Assembly (NCBI GenBank): GCA_003222395.1
Contig: QHWB01000057.1
Span: 62,001 to 126,000 of the forward strand
From: Acidobacteriota bacterium
Lineage (GTDB): Bacteria > Acidobacteriota > Vicinamibacteria > Vicinamibacterales > CAVVIG01
DNA: 64,000 nt
Reading direction: 5' to 3'
Shown here: piece after piece, positions 17,481 to 26,781 of the stretch
How positions within the stretch are numbered: the first letter of the stretch is position 1
Layout of the letters: each line of letters begins with the position of its first letter
Translations under genes and position numbers: made by a program
Notes under the pieces: generated by a model
What the model saw: the letters and a program-made list of their open reading frames with translations, nothing else
What the model was told of the DNA's origin: nothing
The model's database searches: none

Positions 17481-19631
17481 TCAGAATTGGAACCTGACGG
17501 CGAATTCCGCCTGCCGTGATGGCGCGTTGATGTTCGGCAGCAGCGAGGTCACGGTTCCGAACAACGGCCGGCCGGTCGTCGCGTCGTTGCCCGCGCCGAT
17601 ATTGTTTCCCGGCACGTTGAAGTTCGCGCGGTCGAAGATGTTGAACAGCTGGGCGATCAGCTCCGCTCGCGAGCCGCCGATGCGGAAGAACTTCGAGAAA
17701 CGGAGATCGACGTTCGCGAAGCCGGGGCAGTCGACCTGCGTGACCGGCGTCAGACTACGCGACGTCCGGAACGCGTTGATGGCGTCCAGATTCAGCGCGC
17801 GGCAACCGGACACCGGCAGGACGCCTGCCGGCAGGTCGGAGTTCGCCGGCGCAGACACCGATGTTCCCGACAGCGTGTCGTTGTTGAGATCGAGACCGGA
17901 CGTGATCGGCCCGAAGGGAAGACTGGAGCGGAAGTCGCCGATCGCCGACAGCTGCATGTCGTAGGGGAGCGCGACGATACCGCTGGCGACGAGACGGTGA
18001 CGGCGATCGGCCACGCCTGGGCGTCGGACCTTCGTGTAGCCGTAATGGTCTGAGAGGGCGGACGTCAAGGTGTCGTCCTCCGCCTTGCTGAGCGTGTACG
18101 ACAGCAGCGCCTGATAATGGCGCGACATCCGCTTCTCGATTTTCAGCAGCAGCGCCTTGTAGTAGTTGTCTGCCGTCGGCTGCCAGAAGTTGACGCGCAC
18201 GAACTGCGGATACGGGCGCTGACGCGTCACCTGATCCGGAATGTTGATCTCTGGCGCGTCGCGGTCGCCGTAACGCGATACTGTCGTGAAATCGGCCGTC
18301 ACCGCCAGGTCCGGTCGCAGGAGCCGATTCACGCCGACGTTGAACTGATGCGCGTAGGGATTGATCTGCGCGTTGCTGCCGACGGTGATCGTCGGCGGCG
18401 TGGCGCTCAGAAACGCTTCACGCGTGCGGCCGCCGAATGGGTCGGGGTACGAGGGATTCTGGATCGTAATCGGCTTGGCCTGCGGCCACGTCAGCTCGTT
18501 GAAGTTCGTCAGCGTGCGCACGTTGTCGTAGAACAGGCCATATGCCGCGTGCACATTGGTGATGCCGTTGTTCGCCGGATCCCACGCGAGGCCGACGCGC
18601 GGACCGAAGTTGTTGTGATCGCCGCGGCCCGCCGTCGGCTGGGCGATGACCGACACGTCGTACGGGAACGTTCCGTCGCGCCCCAGCTTGTCCTGAATCT
18701 TCGCCAGCAGCCCCGGCACGTCCTCGTTGAACGAGCCGACTTGAACGTCGTAGCGAATGCCGAGGTTGAGCGTGAGGCCGTTGGCCGCCTGCCAGTCATC
18801 CTGCAGATACGTGCCATAGATCTTCACGGGAATGTTCGCGTAGGTCGGCAGGTTGTTCGTGTACAGCGTCGGCCAGGTGGATCGATCGTTGACGTCGTAG
18901 AGCGTATCCTTCGGAAATGTCCAGCTGCCCAGCGGCGAACCGGGAACGTCGATGCGCAGCGCGACCCGTGCGACGCCGCGCTTGTCGCTGTCGACGACGA
19001 GCGACGTAATCAGCGCGTCGCCGACGTTGATGCCGCGCGATCGCAGATAGCGAACGGCCTGCTCTTCAATCGCCGGCAGCGCGATGCCGGTCATTCCCCC
19101 CACGCGTGGCAGCCGCGCCGCGAGCTCCACGCCTGCGTTCACGGTCCCTTCATCGTCGCCGCCGACCACGACCAGACCATCGCCGCCTCCGAGCGGCGAC
19201 GCGACGGCCGCAATCAGACCCTGGCCCGGTTTGAGGACAGCGATGTCGATGACGCGGGTGTCGATGAGCTGTTTGATGAACCGATTCTCGCGACCGACGA
19301 GAATCGGCGCGGCGACTGCCGACGGCTGTTCGACCTCGTTGTCGCGGACGACGATCGGCAACGACAATGCGGTCGTGTCGTATCCGAGACGCGCCGCGAG
19401 GTTCGTGGCCGCCTCGATGTCGGCCAGCGCCGGCGCCGACGGCACGGTGACGCGCGCCGCGACGCTGTCGGGAAGGCCGTCGCCGTAGGTGTCGCGGGTG
19501 AGAGCGTTTCGGCCGACGAGCGCGGTCAGAGACGGCGGCCGGCGAGCGTCAGCGCGGACCGGGGTATGGATGGCAGGCGCAAGACACGTCAGCGCGGCCG
19601 CGGTCGCGAGGAGCAGCAGGCGCGGCTTCAT
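17481..19631 (-). CDS. fusion of M14-type N-terminal domain with TonB-receptor beta-barrel
   Basis: A 716-aa exported protein starting MKPRLLLLATAAALTC. Residues about 35-230 match the N-terminal domain of the neighbouring M14 peptidase: TYGDGLPDSVAARV, AARLGYDTTALSLPIV, VVGGDDEGTVNAGVELAARLP. From about residue 233 (nucleotide near 18935) it switches to the outer half of an Oar-like TonB-dependent receptor: WTFPKDTLYDVNDRSTWP, IYGTYLQDDW, RYDVQVGSFN, and a final Phe. The carboxypeptidase-regulatory domain, the plug and the peptidase site are all missing. It may be a deletion fusion of two genes or a real chimera; an assembly join cannot be excluded. Confidence 0.72.
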   Translation of the reverse strand: MKPRLLLLATAAALTCLAPAIHTPVRADARRPPSLTALVGRNALTRDTYGDGLPDSVAARVTVPSAPALADIEAATNLAARLGYDTTALSLPIVVRDNEVEQPSAVAAPILVGRENRFIKQLIDTRVIDIAVLKPGQGLIAAVASPLGGGDGLVVVGGDDEGTVNAGVELAARLPRVGGMTGIALPAIEEQAVRYLRSRGINVGDALITSLVVDSDKRGVARVALRIDVPGSPLGSWTFPKDTLYDVNDRSTWPTLYTNNLPTYANIPVKIYGTYLQDDWQAANGLTLNLGIRYDVQVGSFNEDVPGLLAKIQDKLGRDGTFPYDVSVIAQPTAGRGDHNNFGPRVGLAWDPANNGITNVHAAYGLFYDNVRTLTNFNELTWPQAKPITIQNPSYPDPFGGRTREAFLSATPPTITVGSNAQINPYAHQFNVGVNRLLRPDLAVTADFTTVSRYGDRDAPEINIPDQVTRQRPYPQFVRVNFWQPTADNYYKALLLKIEKRMSRHYQALLSYTLSKAEDDTLTSALSDHYGYTKVRRPGVADRRHRLVASGIVALPYDMQLSAIGDFRSSLPFGPITSGLDLNNDTLSGTSVSAPANSDLPAGVLPVSGCRALNLDAINAFRTSRSLTPVTQVDCPGFANVDLRFSKFFRIGGSRAELIAQLFNIFDRANFNVPGNNIGAGNDATTGRPLFGTVTSLLPNINAPSRQAEFAVRFQF

Positions 19632-19639
19632 GGGCCGGG

Positions 19640-19760
19640 ATTGTATCGCGGCCCTAAAAGGGCCGCGCCACATGCCCCGGCGTCGGTGCGGCGCGGGCCT
19701 TTCAGATGTGGCGCGGGCCTTCAGATGTGGCGGGGGCCTTTCAGGCAGCCGTACAAACAA
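19640..19760. repeat. GC-rich palindromic repeats in a 322-bp gene-free spacer
   Basis: The spacer from 19632 to 19953 has no gene that can be supported. It holds a palindrome GCGGCCCT-AAA-AGGGCCGC (19648-19666) and three tandem units beginning GGCGCGGGCCTTTCAG at 19690, 19710 and 19729. A stretch of lower GC with no recognisable feature follows up to the end of rfbC. Confidence 0.7.
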
Positions 19761-19953
19761 AAGGGCATCGCGGAATTGCGGTGCCCCTCTGCTCCATCGG
19801 TCTGGCTCCCCCAGCATTCACGGCGCCCTGCCGTAATCAGACCGACGATGTGCTCCATAGAAGGGCAAGTGGCATGCCCTTCAGATTTCTTTGGAAAATA
19901 GACAGATCTGAGGGATCGTCAGCCGCCATCCGCCAACGAGTTTGTGCGCGAAC

Positions 19954-20502
19954 TTACAGTTTTGGCAGCCGGTCCATCACGGCAGCCAGCGTGGGGTTCT
20001 GTTGATCGCGAGCCGAGAGGATCGGATCGCGCACCGGCCAGCCGATGGCGAGGTCGGGATCGTTCCAGGCGATGCCGATCTCGCCGACAGAGTCGTAAAG
20101 ATCCGTGCACTTGTACTCGACCTGGGCGACGGGTGTGACGACGCAGAAGCCGTGCGCGAAACCCTGAGGCACGTAACACTGTTTGAAATTGCCGGCCGAG
20201 AGCTTCACGCTGACCCAGCGGCCGAAGGTCGGTGAGCCGCGGCGGACGTCGACCGCCACGTCGAACACTTCGCCTTCGACAACTCGAATCAGCTTGCCCT
20301 GCGGGCGCGCCAGCTGCAGGTGCAGCCCTCGTAGCGTCCCGCCCGTCGACCGCGAATGGTTGTCCTGCACGAAGGGACCGTGGATGCCGTGTTCGCGATA
20401 GCGATCGGCGTGGTAGGTCTCGACGAAAAACCCGCGGCCATCGTGATGCACATCCGGCTCGATGACGAGGACGCCGGGCAAAGCCGTCGCGACGACCCGC
20501 AC
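19954..20502 (-). CDS. rfbC: dTDP-4-dehydrorhamnose 3,5-epimerase
   Basis: A 182-aa cupin epimerase in dTDP-L-rhamnose synthesis. It shows [11 protein letters not shown] near the start, [18 protein letters not shown] with the active-site histidine, [18 protein letters not shown], and [10 protein letters not shown]. The segment EYKCTDLY carries the conserved tyrosine. It is the last gene of the leftward rfbB-rfbA-rfbC unit, one base after the rfbA stop. The reductase rfbD is not in the window, so the final product could be rhamnose or another 6-deoxy sugar. Confidence 0.92.
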   Translation of the reverse strand: MRVVATALPGVLVIEPDVHHDGRGFFVETYHADRYREHGIHGPFVQDNHSRSTGGTLRGLHLQLARPQGKLIRVVEGEVFDVAVDVRRGSPTFGRWVSVKLSAGNFKQCYVPQGFAHGFCVVTPVAQVEYKCTDLYDSVGEIGIAWNDPDLAIGWPVRDPILSARDQQNPTLAAVMDRLPKL

Positions 20503-20503
20503 C

Positions 20504-21379
20504 TCAGAGCTCGTGATCGAGAATGCGAAACAGATACTGGCCGTAGGAGCTCGATTCCATCGCGCGCGCGAGCCGCTGCAGATCCGCAGCGCCGATGTAG
20601 CCCATGCGGTAGGCGATTTCCTCGAGGCAGGCCACCATCAGCCCCTGGCGCTCTTCGATCGCCTGAATGTAATTCGACGCCTGGACCAGCGACTCGTGCG
20701 TACCGGTGTCGAGCCATGCGATGCCGCGCGCGAGCTTCTCCACGTGGAGCTGTCCGCGCTCCAGGTATGTGCGGTTCACGTCGGTGATTTCGAGCTCGCC
20801 TCGCGCCGAGGGCTTCAGCGCCGCCGCGATGTCGACGACCTGGTTGTCGTAGAAATAGAGACCGGTGACGGCGTACGACGACTTCGGCTTCTTGGGCTTC
20901 TCTTCCAGATTGACTGCTCGCCCGGCCGCGTCGAACTCGACGACGCCGTAGCGCTCCGGATCTTTCACCTGATAGCCGAACACCGTCGCTCCGGCTGCCC
21001 GTCCCGCTGCGCTGCGCAGATAGTCTGAGAAGTGCGCGCCGTAAAAAATGTTGTCGCCGAGCGCGAGCGCCACGCGATCGTATCCGATGAACGCGCGTCC
21101 GATGATGAAAGCCTGGGCCAGACCGTCGGGAGTCGGCTGCGCGCCGTAGGAAATCCTGAGACCGATCTCGGTTCCATCGCCGAGCAGACGCCTGAAGCCC
21201 TCCTGATCGTGCGGCGTCGTGATGACGAGGATGTCGCGGATGCCCGACAACATCAGCGTCGACAGCGGGTAGTACACCATCGGCTTGTTGTAGATGGGCA
21301 CGAGCTGTTTGCTGACGGCGCGCGTGAGCGGATGCAATCGCGATCCGGAGCCGCCGGCGAGAATGATCCCCTTCAGCAC
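20504..21379 (-). CDS. rfbA: glucose-1-phosphate thymidylyltransferase
   Basis: A 291-aa nucleotidyltransferase making dTDP-glucose from dTTP and glucose 1-phosphate. [17 protein letters not shown] is the nucleotide-binding start, with [24 protein letters not shown] and [12 protein letters not shown] following. The GTG at 21379 ([10 protein letters not shown]) gives the usual family length; a TTG at 21448 would add 23 unconserved residues and overlap rfbB. The middle gene of the dTDP-sugar operon. Confidence 0.92.
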   Translation of the reverse strand: MLKGIILAGGSGSRLHPLTRAVSKQLVPIYNKPMVYYPLSTLMLSGIRDILVITTPHDQEGFRRLLGDGTEIGLRISYGAQPTPDGLAQAFIIGRAFIGYDRVALALGDNIFYGAHFSDYLRSAAGRAAGATVFGYQVKDPERYGVVEFDAAGRAVNLEEKPKKPKSSYAVTGLYFYDNQVVDIAAALKPSARGELEITDVNRTYLERGQLHVEKLARGIAWLDTGTHESLVQASNYIQAIEERQGLMVACLEEIAYRMGYIGAADLQRLARAMESSSYGQYLFRILDHEL

Positions 21380-21434
21380 GGCATCCAAATCCAGCGACGA
21401 GAAGCGATGCAACCAGTTTTCGTGCCTGTCTTGA

Positions 21435-22484
<1,050 letters not shown>

Positions 22485-22515
22485 CAGCACCAGCCAACCA
22501 CGAAACACACGCAAT

Positions 22516-22558
22516 CACGAAACACACGAAAAATGAATTGGCGTTCGTGTGTTTCGTG
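22516..22558. terminator. perfect 15-bp inverted repeat upstream of rfbB
   Basis: CACGAAACACACGAA (22516-22530) is inverted exactly at 22544-22558 with a 13-base loop. More partial copies of the CACGAAAC unit flank it, and a similar CACGAAATCACGAAGCAC lies at 13124-13141. It sits between the end of the DGQHR gene and the start of rfbB, both leftward, so it may end the first transcript. Confidence 0.55.
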
Positions 22559-22577
22559 GTTTCGTGGCTTTCGCGGA

Positions 22578-23723
22578 TTAAACGGCTGCTCCCTCAGGAT
22601 ACTGCAACGCCAGACGCAACTCTTTGGCCAGCGAGTCGACCGTCGTGCCGCTCCGCTTCCACGCGCCCTCCGTCTCGAAACGGAGATCGCCGATGCGCCG
22701 CCCCCACGGGGCGATGACGCGGCCGATGGCCCGGAAATCGCCGCGATCCGCGTGCTCCTGATCGAGTCGCCGGATCACGTCGGGGGCGACGCGAACGAAC
22801 GCGCGCAGCGCCGCCGCGGAGCGGATGCTGTACTTGCGTCCGTTCCACGCGGCGCCGAAGACCAGCGCGATCTGCTTGAAGTAGTTCACGAAAAACTTCT
22901 TCGCCTCTTCGTGCACGTCGCCCGCGCGGCGCGTGATGAACACGCCGTCGGGACCGAACAGCTTCTTCAGCTCCTGCGCGAGCGGCGCCTGCGCCACGCG
23001 GCCGCGGCCGACGCCGAGCATCTTGATCTCGTCGTAGAGCGGCGAGTCCTCGCGGTCGTTGAGCGCGCGCACGATGTCGTGGCCCGTCGCGAGCGCTTCG
23101 TCTCGGTAGAGCTGCCGGCCCGACAGGCTGACCAGGTGCGAGGCGTTCAGTCGCGTGTGCTTCGCATTGATCGTGACGAACATCTGCACGACGTGATCTT
23201 CGGGCAGGCGGTCGAAGATGATGGCGGGTACTGCGAATTCTTCGCCTTCGAACCGGTCGATGTCGGCGTGCAGCGCGAGAAGCCGGTGCTGGCCGTCGAT
23301 CGCGCGGAGAATGCCTTCGCGCTCCGGCACTTTCAGGATGCCGACGCGGCCGTCGCTGTCGGCCGACTGAAACGACAGCTTCTCGTCGCACGAGATGATC
23401 ACCGCGCCGGGAATCGACGGCAGGTCGCGCGCCTGACGGCACTGCTCGTAGTACTGGACCAGCTCGTCAATTTTCTTGCGAATGATCTGCCGCTGATACG
23501 CCTTTTCGCTCGAAGCGATGCGCCGCTCCAGAAAATCCCAATTCACCTTCGACGCGGTGACGCCGGGCGGCATCTTCTTGCCGCCCCGCACCGGCGGCTG
23601 CGCGTTCTCCCCATAGCTCAAAACCTCGAAACGCACGAGTTTGTCGATGTCGCTGGCCGTGAGGGAAGCTTGGTAGAATTGCACCCCGAACTGCTGCATC
23701 CGAATGGCGGCAACATTGATCAT
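22578..23723 (-). CDS. DGQHR-domain protein
   Basis: A 381-aa cytoplasmic protein with IDGQHRLLAL near residue 135 and VTINAKHTRLNASH near 180, the hallmarks of the DGQHR domain family. The fold is related to DndB and ParB-like nucleotide-binding proteins. DndB regulates DNA phosphorothioation, but no dnd genes are nearby, so that role is not implied. The ATG at 23723 is preferred to a TTG four codons upstream. Its function here is unknown. Confidence 0.75.
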   Translation of the reverse strand: MINVAAIRMQQFGVQFYQASLTASDIDKLVRFEVLSYGENAQPPVRGGKKMPPGVTASKVNWDFLERRIASSEKAYQRQIIRKKIDELVQYYEQCRQARDLPSIPGAVIISCDEKLSFQSADSDGRVGILKVPEREGILRAIDGQHRLLALHADIDRFEGEEFAVPAIIFDRLPEDHVVQMFVTINAKHTRLNASHLVSLSGRQLYRDEALATGHDIVRALNDREDSPLYDEIKMLGVGRGRVAQAPLAQELKKLFGPDGVFITRRAGDVHEEAKKFFVNYFKQIALVFGAAWNGRKYSIRSAAALRAFVRVAPDVIRRLDQEHADRGDFRAIGRVIAPWGRRIGDLRFETEGAWKRSGTTVDSLAKELRLALQYPEGAAV

Positions 23724-23873
23724 AGGTTTCCACAACTGTCGGGTGGGACCGGATTCACCTGACCTGCCTGACCACCCACGCCATACAAAGAGGCGAATTG
23801 TATCGACCGTTCGGTGACCATCTCAACGATTTTTTCCCTGTCCCGAAGTATCTCTTAATCAAGGAGTTCTGTC

Positions 23874-26678
23874 ATGCCCCACCGGCGGCGCCTTGCGCGT
23901 CTTCTCGCCCTCGTCTCTTTCGTGGTCCTCGCGTGGGGCGCGGCCACCTCCAGTCAGCAGTCCGACGACCCCGAGTTTGCGCGCCTCGTCAAGGAATGGA
24001 CGACCCGTCCTGAGTTCATCAGCCCGCTGGTCGATCATCTGCCCAAAATGCCCGGCGTGCCTACTCCGAAGGACGTACTCGGGCACCATGTCGGCGAGCC
24101 GAAAAGACTGACGTATTACGCCGACATCCTGAAGTATTACAACGCATTATCCGCAGCGTCGCCTAGAGTCAAGGTCCTGTCGATCGGAAAGAGCAACGAA
24201 GGACGCGAGCTCGTCGTCGTCTTCGTCGGATCCGAGGAGTCAATCAGGAACCTCGACACCTACCGCAGTTACCTCGCACAGCTCGCGGACCCGCGAAAAA
24301 TCACAGAAGCGCAGGCGAAAGAGGTCGTCGCCAGAGCCAAACCGCTCTATCACCTCTCGGGCGGTTTGCACAGCGGCGAAGTCGGACCGTCCGAGATGCT
24401 CATGGAGCTCGCCTACCGCGTCGCCACTGAAGATTCGCCACTCGTCAAACAGATTCGCGACAACGTCATTGTCTCGATCACGCCGGTGGCCGATCCCGAC
24501 GGACGCGATCGCAACGTCGATTGGTACTACAAGTACGGCGTCAACGAAACCGAGGGGCAGCCGACCGGCGCGGGCGTTCCCTACTGGGGCAAATACGTCT
24601 TCCACGACGACAATCGCGACATCAACTACTCGCAGGTCGAGATGCGCGCGCTCCTCGACTGGTATCTGCAGTGGCATCCGCCGATCATGCACGACCTCCA
24701 TCAGGCGCAGACGCTGCTGTACACCTTCAGCGGTCAGGCGCCGCAGAATCCGAATCTCGATCCGATTCTGTACGGCGAGCTGCCGATGATGGCGAACTTC
24801 GAGATGTCTCAGATGGCGAAGTACGGCATGCCGGGCGTGTGGACGCACGGATACGTCGACATGTGGTCGCCCGGCTATCTCGCGTTCATGTCGTCGAACC
24901 ACAACGGCATGATCCGCATGTACGAGATTCAGGGGTTCAGCGGCGCGAACACTCAGAAACTCCGATTGGGTAACGGCGGCCGTGGCGCTCCGCAACCGGA
25001 CGCGGCGGCGATCACCGCGGGACGCAGCAATCAGAGTCAGCGCGAGTGGTTCCGTCCGTGGCCCGCGACCGGCGACTTCGACTGGTCGCTTCGCAACAAC
25101 ACCAACTACGGCGAAACGGGCGTGCTGACGGCGCTTCAGTACACGTCGCAGTTCTCGAAAGTGATCCTCGAAAACTTCTACGTGAAGTCGCGCAACTCGG
25201 TCGAGACGGGCCGCAGGGAAACGGTGGCGGGATACCTCATTCCCGCCGGCCAGCGCGACATGACGCGCGTCGCGGTCGCGGTCAACCTTCTGAGGATGCA
25301 GGGTATCGAAGTCGGCAAGGCCGCATCGGAGGTGAAGCTGAAAGAAGGCACGTTCCCGGCCGGCTCCTTCGTCGTCAAGCGCGATCAGCCGTACGCACGG
25401 CTCGCCAAGATTCTGCTCGAGAAGCAGGTGTTCCCCGATCCGAATCTTCGCACGTACGACGACGCGTCGTGGACGATAGGGTTGATGAGTCACACAGACG
25501 TGAGGGAGATCTCGGACAAGGCGCTGCTCGACGTGCCCGTCGATGCCGTGACCGTGTTGGCGGTCGCGGGCACGGTATCCGGCGCCGGATCGACGTTCGC
25601 GGTGGCGCACTACGGATCGAACAACATGATCACGCTGCGCTATCGCCTGAAAGATCTGAAAGTGCAGGCGGCCGAAAAAGAGTTCAAGCAGGGAGACACG
25701 ATGTTCCCCGCCGGGTCGTTCGTCATCACCGGCGACAGCGCCCGCCTGCGGTCGGCCGTCGAACCGCTCGGTCTCACCGCGGTTGCCATGAGCGGCGCGC
25801 CGCAGGTGCCGATGCACGATGTCGATCTCCCGCGTCTCGCCGTCTACAGCACGTGGGGCAGCACGCAGGACGTCGGCTGGGTGCGGTACGCGTTCGACAA
25901 GTTCGAGGTGCCGTTCGATCTGATCTACAAGGATCGCGTCCGCCAGGGAGGCCTCAGATCCTCGTACGACGTCATCGTCGTTCCGAATCAGGCGGGCACT
26001 GCGAAGCGCCTCGTCTTCGACATCGATTCGCGAGGGACGCCCATCGCGTACAAGAAAAGCGATCGGTTCAGGAATCTCGGGATGTACGGCGAATCGGAGG
26101 ACATCACTGGCGGCATGGGCCTCGACGGCGTCGCCGAAATCGACAAGTTCGTGAAGAGCGGCGGCGTGCTCGTGACGCTCGGCGTGGCGAGCTTCTTTCC
26201 CGCGGAGTTCGGCGTCGCGCCGAACGTCGACGCCACGCGAACGTCTGCGCAGTTCTATTCTCCCGGCGCGATCGTCGACGCCGAGATCCTGCAGCCGAAT
26301 CATCCGATTTTCTACGGTTACGAGACGAAGACCATTCCGGTCCGGTACGCGAACGGTCCGCTGTTGTCGCTGCAGACCGGTCAGAATCCGTTCGACGCTC
26401 CTTCTGTCGCACAGCCAGTGACGCCTGCGGGCGTCCTCATGCGTTATCCCGGCGGCGACGACCACGTGTTGAGCGGGTTGATGCGAGCCGCGAACGAGAT
26501 ACGTAATCGCCCCGCGATCATCGATCGGCCGTCGGGCCGCGGACGCGTGATTCTGTTTGCGATAAACCCGTGCTACCGGTGGCAGAATTTCGGCGAATTC
26601 AACCTGCTCTTCAACACTGTCCTCAACTTCAACGATTTCAAAAGCGAGACGAAGACGTCGCAGGATTCAAGTTTTTGA
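23874..26678 (+). CDS. secreted M14-family zinc carboxypeptidase
   Basis: A 934-aa exported protein with a signal peptide (RRLARLLALVSFVVLAWGA). The zinc site is His166 and Glu169 in GGLHSGEVG, and His276 (or 273) in MHDLHQAQ. The C-terminal third, with ILQPNHPIFYGYETKTIPV and LFAINPCYRWQNFGEFNLLFN, is the conserved extension of large acidobacterial M14 proteins. AAGGAG at 23861-23866, seven bases ahead of the ATG, makes the start certain. It is followed 103 bp later by a TonB receptor, suggesting peptide processing and uptake together. Confidence 0.85.
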   Translation: MPHRRRLARLLALVSFVVLAWGAATSSQQSDDPEFARLVKEWTTRPEFISPLVDHLPKMPGVPTPKDVLGHHVGEPKRLTYYADILKYYNALSAASPRVKVLSIGKSNEGRELVVVFVGSEESIRNLDTYRSYLAQLADPRKITEAQAKEVVARAKPLYHLSGGLHSGEVGPSEMLMELAYRVATEDSPLVKQIRDNVIVSITPVADPDGRDRNVDWYYKYGVNETEGQPTGAGVPYWGKYVFHDDNRDINYSQVEMRALLDWYLQWHPPIMHDLHQAQTLLYTFSGQAPQNPNLDPILYGELPMMANFEMSQMAKYGMPGVWTHGYVDMWSPGYLAFMSSNHNGMIRMYEIQGFSGANTQKLRLGNGGRGAPQPDAAAITAGRSNQSQREWFRPWPATGDFDWSLRNNTNYGETGVLTALQYTSQFSKVILENFYVKSRNSVETGRRETVAGYLIPAGQRDMTRVAVAVNLLRMQGIEVGKAASEVKLKEGTFPAGSFVVKRDQPYARLAKILLEKQVFPDPNLRTYDDASWTIGLMSHTDVREISDKALLDVPVDAVTVLAVAGTVSGAGSTFAVAHYGSNNMITLRYRLKDLKVQAAEKEFKQGDTMFPAGSFVITGDSARLRSAVEPLGLTAVAMSGAPQVPMHDVDLPRLAVYSTWGSTQDVGWVRYAFDKFEVPFDLIYKDRVRQGGLRSSYDVIVVPNQAGTAKRLVFDIDSRGTPIAYKKSDRFRNLGMYGESEDITGGMGLDGVAEIDKFVKSGGVLVTLGVASFFPAEFGVAPNVDATRTSAQFYSPGAIVDAEILQPNHPIFYGYETKTIPVRYANGPLLSLQTGQNPFDAPSVAQPVTPAGVLMRYPGGDDHVLSGLMRAANEIRNRPAIIDRPSGRGRVILFAINPCYRWQNFGEFNLLFNTVLNFNDFKSETKTSQDSSF

Positions 26679-26781
26679 ACAGCCGGTCAAAAAAAGCCGT
26701 AACGAAGAGCTTCTTCACCGCCCGTGGATGGAAATGCGGCGCCTAGAATCGATCGTTTGATTCAAACGGAGAATTGCACAC